A program made the translations under genes and the position numbers. The notes beneath the pieces were generated by a model. The model searched no databases, was not told where the DNA came from, and worked only from the letters and a program-made list of their open reading frames with translations. DNA of 36,954 bases from JABCPH02 sp963524305 (GTDB taxonomy: Bacteria > Fusobacteriota > Fusobacteriia > Fusobacteriales > Leptotrichiaceae), in contig CAURGH010000017.1 of NCBI GenBank assembly GCA_963524305.1, positions 1 to 36,954 on the forward strand. Reading direction: 5' to 3'. Positions 25,462 to 33,448 of the stretch are shown in pieces. Within the stretch, counting starts at the first letter, position 1. Every line of letters begins with the position of its first letter.

Positions 25462-27120
25462 CTATTTACAAACAACTTTCACTTTCTTCTTATAAAACGC
25501 AATCCCAATTTTCACAATATTTTTAATCCCTCTCACTTTCAATCTCGTATCATACTTATTTCTATCAATCTGCTCCAAAGCCTCTGTTGCTCTCGATTCC
25601 ATAATTTTTTCACTTTTCGCTATTTTAAATTCCATAAGATATGCTTTTTCATTAGTTTTTAAAGGTATCATCGCCAAATCATATCTCCCATAACCGCTCT
25701 CACTATTAGAAATAATCTCATATTTCCCCATTAAAAATCCAACAAGTCCAATCATAAACACCTGATAAATTTTCTCCATCTCACTATCCAAATCAAAATG
25801 ACTTAATATATTTACCATTATTTCGCCTAATGTTTTCTCAAATTTCTGAATATTCCCATTTTCCAGTGCTTTTATCAAAGTATTAGTTTTTATTTCCGTC
25901 CCAAAAAATCTATCCAAAAACATATTTCCAAAATAACTTCTTATTTCCATATTTGGTATTTTCAAATTATAACTATTTCTAACTAAAGTATATTTTATGG
26001 GTTCTTCAGATTTTGTCAAATATCCACTGTATAAAAGTAACTGCCAAATCTCGTTATCACTGCCTAAAATACTATTTATTGTAGTTCCATCCAAAATAGT
26101 TTTCTCAACACTTTCTCCATCAGTAAGATGCTTTAAATCGTTATAAACACCTTCTCCAGCACTATTAAGCATATTTTCCAAAAGTGTATTACCAGAAACA
26201 TTTGCCCAATATGCCTTGATTTCTTTTTTTCTTACATAATTTACAATAGACCACGGATTATAGACTTTTGTATTTCCAAAAAGATAACCGTTGTACCATT
26301 CTCTAACTTCTTCAATTTTATACTTCATATCAAAATATTCAAGCATTTGAATTACCTCAGTTTCAAGAAGTCCAAAATATTCTGAATATTCATTATTAAG
26401 AATAGTATATACATCAAGATTATTTAATCCTGAAAAAATACCTTCTTTAACAATTCTTGTAATTCCTGTCAAAATTCCATACTCCAAAGAATCATTAGTT
26501 TTTAATGCAGAGCTATAAAATGTTTGAAAAAAATTCATTGCTTCATTGTAATAGCCTTTATCAAAGGCATTTATTATTGGAGCATCATATTCATCTATTA
26601 AAATCATTACTTTTTCACCATAATATTTACACAAATAATCTGATAAATCCAAAAGAGATGTTTTAAGACTTTCTTCACTATCTGTCATTTCCCAAATTTT
26701 ATCAAACTCTCTTTTTTCAATAACATTTAATTTTTCTCTCACAAACTCATATTCATTAAAAATTTTATACATCGTTTTTTTCAAATTTTCAAAACACTTT
26801 TCCCAAGTATCTCCTCTCAAATCTTTCAATGAAATAAAAATTACAGGATATTTTCCTTGCTCACTCATAAATCTACTATCAGAAACTTTCAAACCTTCAA
26901 AAAGTTTCTGATTTTCCTCTTTATTTCTTATATCAAAAAAATATTTAAACATTGACATATTCAGAGTTTTTCCAAATCTTCTTGGTCGTGTAAAAAGTGT
27001 TACAGCTGATCTATTTGTTAAAAACTCCTCTATTAATAATGATTTATCAACATAGTAATAATCATTTTTTATTATTTTTTTAAAATCTTCAATTCCTACA
27101 GGAACCGCTTTTCTATCCAT
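25462..27120 (-). CDS. AAA-ATPase-like / PD-(D/E)XK nuclease-like protein (DUF1703)
   Basis: 552 residues. The N-terminal AAA-ATPase-like domain starts VPVGIEDFKKIIKNDYYYVD, with Walker A at 45-52 (RPRRFGKT) and Walker B at 171-180 (VMILIDEYDA). The C-terminal DUF1703 nuclease-like domain lies at about 475-540, with GRYDLAMIPL and YLMEFK, the Asp and Glu-x-Lys of the PD-(D/E)XK core. GGGAGAG lies before the ATG. This family is common and often multicopy in anaerobes; its biological role is unsettled (mobile or defence-related functions have been suggested). It sits beside the vgrG fragment and probably arrived independently of the spike system. Confidence 0.88.
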   Translation of the reverse strand: MDRKAVPVGIEDFKKIIKNDYYYVDKSLLIEEFLTNRSAVTLFTRPRRFGKTLNMSMFKYFFDIRNKEENQKLFEGLKVSDSRFMSEQGKYPVIFISLKDLRGDTWEKCFENLKKTMYKIFNEYEFVREKLNVIEKREFDKIWEMTDSEESLKTSLLDLSDYLCKYYGEKVMILIDEYDAPIINAFDKGYYNEAMNFFQTFYSSALKTNDSLEYGILTGITRIVKEGIFSGLNNLDVYTILNNEYSEYFGLLETEVIQMLEYFDMKYKIEEVREWYNGYLFGNTKVYNPWSIVNYVRKKEIKAYWANVSGNTLLENMLNSAGEGVYNDLKHLTDGESVEKTILDGTTINSILGSDNEIWQLLLYSGYLTKSEEPIKYTLVRNSYNLKIPNMEIRSYFGNMFLDRFFGTEIKTNTLIKALENGNIQKFEKTLGEIMVNILSHFDLDSEMEKIYQVFMIGLVGFLMGKYEIISNSESGYGRYDLAMIPLKTNEKAYLMEFKIAKSEKIMESRATEALEQIDRNKYDTRLKVRGIKNIVKIGIAFYKKKVKVVCK

Positions 27121-27146
27121 AAAAATCTCTCCCTCAAATTTTTATT

Positions 27147-29552
27147 TTATTTCCAAAATTGCCACCATTTTTTATTTGCTTTTGATGTAGCTTTTTTTAA
27201 TTTTTTATCTACCCTTAATTTTTCTTCTGCTGTTACGTCTGATATCTCCATATTAGATTTTGCCATTTGGAATTTTTTTTCAGCTTCTTTCCAATTTTTA
27301 TTTTTAAATTCGGTATCCCCTTGTTCTTCGTATAAATACCCCTCTGTTTTAACTATTTTTTTACCTAAATACTCTATCTTATTAGTTTGATCATCAAAAT
27401 CACCAGAAACTTTTAAAGCTTCAAATATCTTTTCGGCTTCATTATATTTTTGAATACTTTCTGTGTATCTTTTTAAAGAAAATAGCTGATCTGCTTGCAT
27501 CTCTAAATTTGTAGCATTTTCTATATCTTGTGCTATTTTTTCTCTTCTTTCTTTCTCCTTTTCTATTTCCCTTTGTCTAGCAATTATTTCCGCTTCTTTT
27601 GCTGCTAATGCTTTTTGTTCTTTAATCTGTTGTTGCTTCAATTCCTCTGCATTTTTTACTTCTATATTTTTTATTTCTAAATCTTTTTGTCGCATTTCTG
27701 CATCTTTTTTCTTTAATTCTTCATCTTTCTTACTTTCCAACTTAATAAATTCTTGTGCTTGTGAAATAAACTTATTTGCATTATTTACATTATTACTGTC
27801 TCCCAGCTCCTGATAAATATTTTTAGCTTTTGTAAGTGAAGTTATTGCTTCAACTGGATTATTTGCAGTTATTTGACTCAATCCCTCTTGAACTAAATTA
27901 TTTGCTGTCTGAAGATTCGCCATTTGTCTTGCATTCAATTCATTTATCTTACTATCAATTTCTTGTGTTTTTGCAGTATCCCCTAAATTTTGGTACATTT
28001 GTCTTGCTTGATAATAAGATTCCCTTGATTTATTTGTATCTGTTGGTGATAATAAATCAGCTTGATTTTCTGTTAACATAGCTGCACTGTAATCTGTTTT
28101 AGCCCTATCGTCTATTTCTGCTATTTTTCTTTCTATATTCGCAACATAGTCTGCTCGTCCATTTACTAGATAAAGTTCTGAAGCAGTTTTATAATTTTCC
28201 TTTGCTAAATTATAGTTCCCTGCTGAAAATGCTTGATTCCCTGCTGTCTCAATTGCTAATGCTTCCTTTAATTTACTAGATGAATCTATCCTCGCATTTA
28301 ATGTTGTTAAAATTTCATCTGTATTAAGCTCATCTTTTTTATAAGTATTCTCTTCCAAAGCATATTTTGCTTCCTGATATTTTCTTGACGCTTCATCATA
28401 ATTTCCTGAATTAAATAACTGATTCGCTTCATTTATGTCCTGAAATGCCTTTTGTAACTTTGAAGTCTGGGATATTTTATTATTTACAACACTTATTCGC
28501 TTATCAGCATCGGCTCTTTTCCCGTTAGCTCCCGTAAAAAATCCTATTATTCCTCTGGATTTTGGCTTCAATTTTTCAAGCTCCGCTTTTTCCAGCTTAA
28601 AACTTTCTATCGCATTGTTAAAATCCTTCTTAACAATATCATCATTTGCTTGTTCCTCATAAACTGCAGCCTTTTTTATGATATTATTCCTTTTACTTAT
28701 ATTCCAAAATGTTAATGACAATATTATTACTAAAATCGCCAATGATATTAACCCAACTTTTATCCAAAACTTCTTCTTATCTTTCTCAACAGGTTCAGGT
28801 GATGCGACTTTTTCAATATTCACTAATACAAAAGTATAGTTTTCCACACTTTCTCTTGTTGTTGCCATTACTTTATGTTCCAATGATCTTAATAAACTAT
28901 CTCTGTTCGGATATCTTGAAATTTCAACTTCCATTTCCCTTTCATCAATATTTTCCCAAAATCCTATTGTTGTTAAACATAACATATCATTTTCCTGAAG
29001 TGTTACAGGATTTTTTATAATATTGGGCTTTACCTTTCCAAAATCTCCTATCGCCTGAAGCAAATCGTTTCTTTGTCTATGATACTTCATATCATTCATA
29101 TCAAGTGCATTTTCATCTACTAGAAGTTGAGCTATTGTGTCATCTCTACTTTGAGAAACTACATAACCGCCTCTCAAATGATAAAGTCTTGTATTCCCAA
29201 CATTTCCATATAAAAATGAATTATAATTACTTATTACAACTAAAAGGGAAGTATGCATTAATGAATATTTTTCAGTTTCCTCCTGTTTTTCCTTCACTTT
29301 TAAATTTGCATATTCCATTATCTCTTTAATCACATCTGGATTAAAACGTGGACGTAGCATAAAATATTCTATTGCAGAACTTACTGCCAATTTTGCAGCC
29401 ACATCAGCTCCAGCTTCTTCATCATACCCATCAGCCGCCACCCATATCGCATAATTATCTAGCTGAATGTATCCAAAATAATCATTATTTTTCCCTTTAG
29501 TTCCAGCTTCGCTAAAAAATCTCGTTTCAAACTTTGCTTCTTCTTTTCTCAT
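27147..29552 (-). CDS. PP2C-like membrane protein with TPR/coiled-coil sensor part
   Basis: 801 residues. PP2C-like domain 1-250: GTKGKNNDYFG, ADGYDEEAGADVAAKLAV (Asp41-Gly42), YGNVGNTRLYHLRGGYV, SRDDTIAQLLV, QAIGDFG. The usual SDG metal site reads TTIGFWENID (Ile in place of Asp) and the final DN reads EN, so activity is doubtful. One membrane helix (263-284) follows. The extracytoplasmic part (290-801) is TPR-like repeats (about 300-600: GNYDEASRKYQEAKYALEEN, GNYNLAKENYKTASELYLVN), a charged coiled coil (620-690), more repeats, and a basic end (KKWWQFWK). TAGGAGAG precedes the ATG. It probably senses or scaffolds in the periplasm and passes the signal to the kinase/FHA pair (inference). Confidence 0.83.
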   Translation of the reverse strand: MRKEEAKFETRFFSEAGTKGKNNDYFGYIQLDNYAIWVAADGYDEEAGADVAAKLAVSSAIEYFMLRPRFNPDVIKEIMEYANLKVKEKQEETEKYSLMHTSLLVVISNYNSFLYGNVGNTRLYHLRGGYVVSQSRDDTIAQLLVDENALDMNDMKYHRQRNDLLQAIGDFGKVKPNIIKNPVTLQENDMLCLTTIGFWENIDEREMEVEISRYPNRDSLLRSLEHKVMATTRESVENYTFVLVNIEKVASPEPVEKDKKKFWIKVGLISLAILVIILSLTFWNISKRNNIIKKAAVYEEQANDDIVKKDFNNAIESFKLEKAELEKLKPKSRGIIGFFTGANGKRADADKRISVVNNKISQTSKLQKAFQDINEANQLFNSGNYDEASRKYQEAKYALEENTYKKDELNTDEILTTLNARIDSSSKLKEALAIETAGNQAFSAGNYNLAKENYKTASELYLVNGRADYVANIERKIAEIDDRAKTDYSAAMLTENQADLLSPTDTNKSRESYYQARQMYQNLGDTAKTQEIDSKINELNARQMANLQTANNLVQEGLSQITANNPVEAITSLTKAKNIYQELGDSNNVNNANKFISQAQEFIKLESKKDEELKKKDAEMRQKDLEIKNIEVKNAEELKQQQIKEQKALAAKEAEIIARQREIEKEKERREKIAQDIENATNLEMQADQLFSLKRYTESIQKYNEAEKIFEALKVSGDFDDQTNKIEYLGKKIVKTEGYLYEEQGDTEFKNKNWKEAEKKFQMAKSNMEISDVTAEEKLRVDKKLKKATSKANKKWWQFWK

Positions 29553-29645
29553 TAAGCTCTCCTACTAATATTATTTAAAAAATATTATTTAAAAAAACAA
29601 TATTAAAATTTATCTGTATACAATAATTAATTTAAAGTAATTCAT

Positions 29646-29675
29646 TAAATACTCAGGTATACCCTTGAATTTCAA
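29646..29675 (-). promoter_or_regulatory. Candidate promoter with GGTATACC palindrome
   Basis: In the 164-base gap before the PP2C-like gene, TTGAAA (minus strand, 29675-29670) and TATTTA (29651-29646) are 18 bases apart. Between them lies the perfect palindrome GGTATACC (29656-29663), with outer TCA and TGA arms (offset by two bases) that could be an operator. The background is so AT-rich that chance matches are easy; the palindrome is the more unusual part. Confidence 0.3.
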
Positions 29676-29716
29676 TATTGTTCTTTATTACAAATTTATC
29701 TTATCTGTATGTATTT

Positions 29717-30253
29717 TTATTCTTCTTTTGCTTTTTCTTTTTCCCAATCAAAATTATCACCACATAATCCAATGAAAACAAATTTACTTTCACCTATCTC
29801 TAAAGTGTTAAAACTTCTTAATTCTCTAGTATTATAAACCGCATCATTTCCTACATAAATTAATCCATTTGAATCACCTGGAGTGATAAAAAATTTCCTA
29901 TTTTTGGGATTATAACTAATTGAACAATGATTTTTTCTTGATATATTCATATCTCCTTCAATTCTAATATCCATACCTTCTCCACGTCCCAAGAAGTTTC
30001 TTTCTGATACTATTCTAAAATCTTTCCCTTTTTCTGATCCTGCAATACAAACTAACCAGCCTACTACTGGATCTACTTTACTGTCTTTTGCCCAGTATGC
30101 TGTAGTTCTGTCATCATCGTCTAGTTCCTCAACTAAATTAACTTTTTTCTCCTTAATTTCAGGTTTCAATCCTTCCGATTTACAATACGGACAATTCTCC
30201 CCATATCTTGATACATCATACATATGTCCATTTTTACATCTGTCTAAATTCAT
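29717..30253 (-). CDS. Zinc-ribbon plus FHA domain protein
   Basis: 178 residues. A small zinc-binding motif at the start (C6, H10, then CPYC at 21-24) is followed by an acidic linker with DDDDRTTAYW (44-53, a possible phosphothreonine segment) and a complete FHA domain (about 64-165): LGRGEGMDI (G89, R90), NISRKNHC (S105, R106, H109) and DSNG (N129). These are the residues that bind phosphothreonine. AGGAGG lies 5 bases upstream of the ATG. It is probably a substrate and reader for the kinase at 13474-14337 and an analogue of Fha/GarA-type switches (inference). It stands between module C and the PP2C-like gene. Confidence 0.9.
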   Translation of the reverse strand: MNLDRCKNGHMYDVSRYGENCPYCKSEGLKPEIKEKKVNLVEELDDDDRTTAYWAKDSKVDPVVGWLVCIAGSEKGKDFRIVSERNFLGRGEGMDIRIEGDMNISRKNHCSISYNPKNRKFFITPGDSNGLIYVGNDAVYNTRELRSFNTLEIGESKFVFIGLCGDNFDWEKEKAKEE

Positions 30254-30272
30254 TTTTATCCTCCTAATATTT

Positions 30273-31088
30273 TTATATTTCTTTTAATTTAATTTCTTGA
30301 ATATTATTAAATGTTCCCTTTATTCCGCCTACTATTCTTAAATTAGCCTGACTTATTCTGCCTGTTTTTAAATTTAATTCTATTATTCCACTACCCTCTA
30401 AAAATAAATTTTCTCTTTGATAGTCTATTCCTAAAGTTTCAAATACTTCCATAGCCTTTATCTCAGGAACATTATATTCATCTAAACTTACATTTATCTC
30501 AATAAAATTACTATTTTGATTACTTTTAGCTTGTTTATATTCTAAAATAATTGGCATATTAAAATCTAATATAAAATTTTCTTTTAATTTTTTTACTACT
30601 GCATTTTCCCTTAAATAATAACCTCCAAAAAATACATCGTATATTAAGGGCTGTGTTACAAATTCCAATAATCTACTGTCCTCTTCAATTTTTAGAGTAA
30701 TCTCATTTTTCATATTTGCTAATAATTCAGATTCACTAACTACTTTTTCTGGAAACAACTTTTCTCTATTATCTTCCCATTTTTTCAAAATATGTTCTTT
30801 ATTTGATACTTTTAATGCTTCTCCATATTTATCTGTATGCATTTCTATTTCCTCAGTTAAAAAATATAGGCTTAATGCTAGTTTTTGAAGAGGTTTTAAC
30901 TCATTTACTGCTACCCTTGTATCTATAATATCAATAAATACATTATACTCCATATTAGACAATTCTTTAACACTTTGTTCAATTATATTTTTTAACTGCA
31001 TCTTTTCTTCATCATCATACATTTTTATTCTTGAAGTTGATAAAATTTCATATTTTTTTTTATCAAAATTTCTTATTTTCCCTATCAT
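30273..31088 (-). CDS. Third 'GYY' protein (module C)
   Basis: 271 residues, soluble. No named family recognised. It has the same local signature as the last genes of modules A and B: a beta segment FFGGYYLRENAVVKK near residue 155, then alternating beta strands (ILEYKQAK, FIEINVSLDEYN), but it lacks their C-terminal domain and ends in SGIIELNLKTGRISQANLRI. GGAGGG lies close upstream of the ATG. Position and motif suggest it plays the same module role (inference, moderate). Confidence 0.62.
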   Translation of the reverse strand: MIGKIRNFDKKKYEILSTSRIKMYDDEEKMQLKNIIEQSVKELSNMEYNVFIDIIDTRVAVNELKPLQKLALSLYFLTEEIEMHTDKYGEALKVSNKEHILKKWEDNREKLFPEKVVSESELLANMKNEITLKIEEDSRLLEFVTQPLIYDVFFGGYYLRENAVVKKLKENFILDFNMPIILEYKQAKSNQNSNFIEINVSLDEYNVPEIKAMEVFETLGIDYQRENLFLEGSGIIELNLKTGRISQANLRIVGGIKGTFNNIQEIKLKEI

Positions 31089-31102
31089 ATTCCCTCCATT
31101 CC

Positions 31103-32239
31103 CTAAAAATTTTCTTCACTTACTAATTCATCTTCATGAAACTTTTGCTTTAATATTAAATTTCCTAGTTCATCATAGTATTCGGCTATTCCTTCTAGTT
31201 TATCATTCAGGTATCTTTCTATACTTTCGACTGTCTTTCCATCATCATTATATGAAATTTTTTCTCCATTTTTCTTACCGTTTATATAATCAACTTTTTT
31301 TGAAATTAAATTTCCTCCATAATCAAAATATGTAACTATTTTCCCATTTAATTCCCCATCTTTCATAAATCCTGACTGTTTAATTCTACCATTTGGATAG
31401 TAATCCGTATATTCTCCATTTAATTTATTATTTTCATACCTTTCTATGCTTTCAGGAGTTCCATCTTCATAATATCTTTTCACTATTCCTTCCAGCTTAC
31501 CATTTTCCCAATTAAATTCACCCTCAATGTTCTTATTTCTATAATAAAAAATTTGATAGCCATTTAATTTGTTTTTGCTCCATTGCTCTTGTGCTTCAAT
31601 CTCGCCAGTTTCAAAATATGAAATCCACTTGCCTTCCCTTTTTCCATTGATTTCCAGCCCCTGATACTTTGTATTTCCATTTTCATAATATCTTCTGTAT
31701 TCCCCTTCCGTTAAGCCATCTACTCTTTTATATTCTGCCTGAATATTTCCATTCTCATAGTATATTTTCACTTTCCCATTTTCAAGCCCATTTTTATAGC
31801 ATGTTTCCATAAAAAGATTTCCACTTTCAAAATTTTGGATAAACTTCCCTTCCCTTCTATCTTCGATATATTCCCCTTCTACTTCAATTATTCCATTTTC
31901 ATGATACCAGCACCAATGTCCCGATTTCTTTCCTTTTTTAAATTGTCCACTAAATATTTTTGAGCCATCTCTTCTGTACTCCTCATTCAACCCATCCAGT
32001 AGTCCACTTTTATATTCATTGACTCCTTTTGGTTCTCCTGTATCAAAGAAATGCTCCCATCTTCCTTCCCTTAATCCGTCAATAATTTTCCCTCGTGTAA
32101 TTACCACATTTTCTGAAAAAATTTCTATTTCCGCTGTTACTTTTTCACCATTCCTGCTTAAAATTTCTGTTTCATCTACTGTTTCCACATCAAAATATTC
32201 ATAAAACTTTTCATGATCGTCTATTTTTAATACTTTCAT
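31103..32239 (-). CDS. MORN-repeat (YwqK-type) protein, candidate immunity or antitoxin
   Basis: 378 residues made of about 14 tandem MORN-like units of 22-24 residues from about 40 to the end, with the pattern YxNGxIxxExxYxxGxxxGxW (examples GHWCWYHENGIIEVEGEY, GEYRRYYENGNTKYQGLEI). No signal peptide. AAAGGGAG precedes the ATG. YwqK-type proteins are annotated as antitoxins and occur as immunity genes beside polymorphic toxins. Its place right after the SUKH gene suggests a second immunity protein, perhaps orphaned from a replaced toxin. Confidence 0.82.
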   Translation of the reverse strand: MKVLKIDDHEKFYEYFDVETVDETEILSRNGEKVTAEIEIFSENVVITRGKIIDGLREGRWEHFFDTGEPKGVNEYKSGLLDGLNEEYRRDGSKIFSGQFKKGKKSGHWCWYHENGIIEVEGEYIEDRREGKFIQNFESGNLFMETCYKNGLENGKVKIYYENGNIQAEYKRVDGLTEGEYRRYYENGNTKYQGLEINGKREGKWISYFETGEIEAQEQWSKNKLNGYQIFYYRNKNIEGEFNWENGKLEGIVKRYYEDGTPESIERYENNKLNGEYTDYYPNGRIKQSGFMKDGELNGKIVTYFDYGGNLISKKVDYINGKKNGEKISYNDDGKTVESIERYLNDKLEGIAEYYDELGNLILKQKFHEDELVSEENF

Positions 32240-32303
32240 TATTTTTTAACACTCCCTTTCCTTAACATTGTCCTATTTTCATTTTATAATAAATAAAACC
32301 TTC

Positions 32304-33386
32304 CTATTCTTCCTCCCTTATCATCTCCAATATCTGATAACCATACAAATATCTCTCCTTCATCGCCCTCTTTTCACTTTCAACCTTCTTCTCATCAATT
32401 TCTATCATATCCAAGAATGCCTCATAACTGTCCGCTATCAGCACAAACCTTCTGTTCCCCTCTTCTTCTGAATTAAAATACGTTATTCTCGGTTCTTTCA
32501 GCGTCGTATTCAGTTTTCCTCTGTAGTCAAGGCAGATGTAACGTTCATATAAGCAGTCAAATATTGGAATTAATTTCTTCGGATATGGCTTAAATTCATC
32601 CAGCAAAAATTGATAATCTTCTTTTACTTGATCTAACATCATATAAGCCCCATTTTTAAAATTCGTTTGTTCTAATTTTTCTTTATATTCTTTTTTATAC
32701 TTTTCAGGATATATTCTTATTCCATTTTCATCAATTGCTTTATACAAAAAATTCAAATATTTTTCTGGAAACCTTAAACCTATCTCTTCCTGAAACTCCT
32801 CTATCTCCTCTTTTGTTGAAAACTCTTCAAATAGCCATCCCACTTCCGCCTCTTCTGGTTTGTCATCTGTTAAATATAAATAATCCAGTATTGCCAAACT
32901 ATCATTTCCTAATTTTTTTTCTGTAACACTATCTTCTATATATCTATATCTTTCATAACTTTTACCAGTATCTTTAGCTTTATAAGTTATAAAGATTATT
33001 TCAGGATTATTAATATTATTTGTAAAATCATATGCAATAACAAACTCCTTTAATTCACTTGGTTGAGTTAAAAACTTAGTATTAGATATTATAGGAATGA
33101 TTTTTCTATTTTCAAAATAATTTCCTGTCAGTCTATGAAAATATTTTAAATTTTCAGAAAAATATTTATATTCCAAAGTATCAAATTTTAAATAAAATTT
33201 TTCATTTTCAATATTAAAAATAATATTAACAGCTTTTCCAAGATTTAATAATCTTAAATATTTTCTATCTTTTTTTGGAAATTCTATTTTATATTTTTCT
33301 TCTATTTTTCCTAATTCACTACTATCAAGTTCTTCAATTTGTTTCCATATCATTTTTCCTAAATTATTTATTAATTTATTATCCAT
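32304..33386 (-). CDS. Tandem SUKH (SMI1/KNR4) immunity protein
   Basis: 360 residues, two SUKH-type units. The first (about 18-165) has LGKIEEKYKIEFPKKDRKYL and a later KIIPIISNTKFL and EFVIAYDFTNN pattern. The second (about 200-345) has EEIEEFQEEIGLRFPEKYLN, PKKLIPIFDCLYERYICLDY and FVLIADSYEAFLDMIE. SUKH proteins are well-known immunity partners of HNH-type polymorphic toxins, and this gene lies immediately after a WHH nuclease gene, so it very likely neutralises it in the cytoplasm. The 62-base spacer is almost pure A/T and shows no Shine-Dalgarno before the ATG. Confidence 0.87.
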   Translation of the reverse strand: MDNKLINNLGKMIWKQIEELDSSELGKIEEKYKIEFPKKDRKYLRLLNLGKAVNIIFNIENEKFYLKFDTLEYKYFSENLKYFHRLTGNYFENRKIIPIISNTKFLTQPSELKEFVIAYDFTNNINNPEIIFITYKAKDTGKSYERYRYIEDSVTEKKLGNDSLAILDYLYLTDDKPEEAEVGWLFEEFSTKEEIEEFQEEIGLRFPEKYLNFLYKAIDENGIRIYPEKYKKEYKEKLEQTNFKNGAYMMLDQVKEDYQFLLDEFKPYPKKLIPIFDCLYERYICLDYRGKLNTTLKEPRITYFNSEEEGNRRFVLIADSYEAFLDMIEIDEKKVESEKRAMKERYLYGYQILEMIREEE

Positions 33387-33448
33387 TTTTTATAATAATA
33401 ATTAATTTTACATAAAAATTGTAATAATAATTATTATGTTCTCCTTTC

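Noticed and set aside
25462..27120. AAA-ATPase as the ClpV-type recycling motor of the system
   Set aside because: It has a single AAA-ATPase-like domain fused to a DUF1703 nuclease-like domain; there is no Clp N-domain or second AAA module.
29553..29716. Intrinsic terminator after the FHA gene
   Set aside because: The aacaatatt/aatattgtt arms are about 70 bases apart and no GC-rich stem with a T-run is present.
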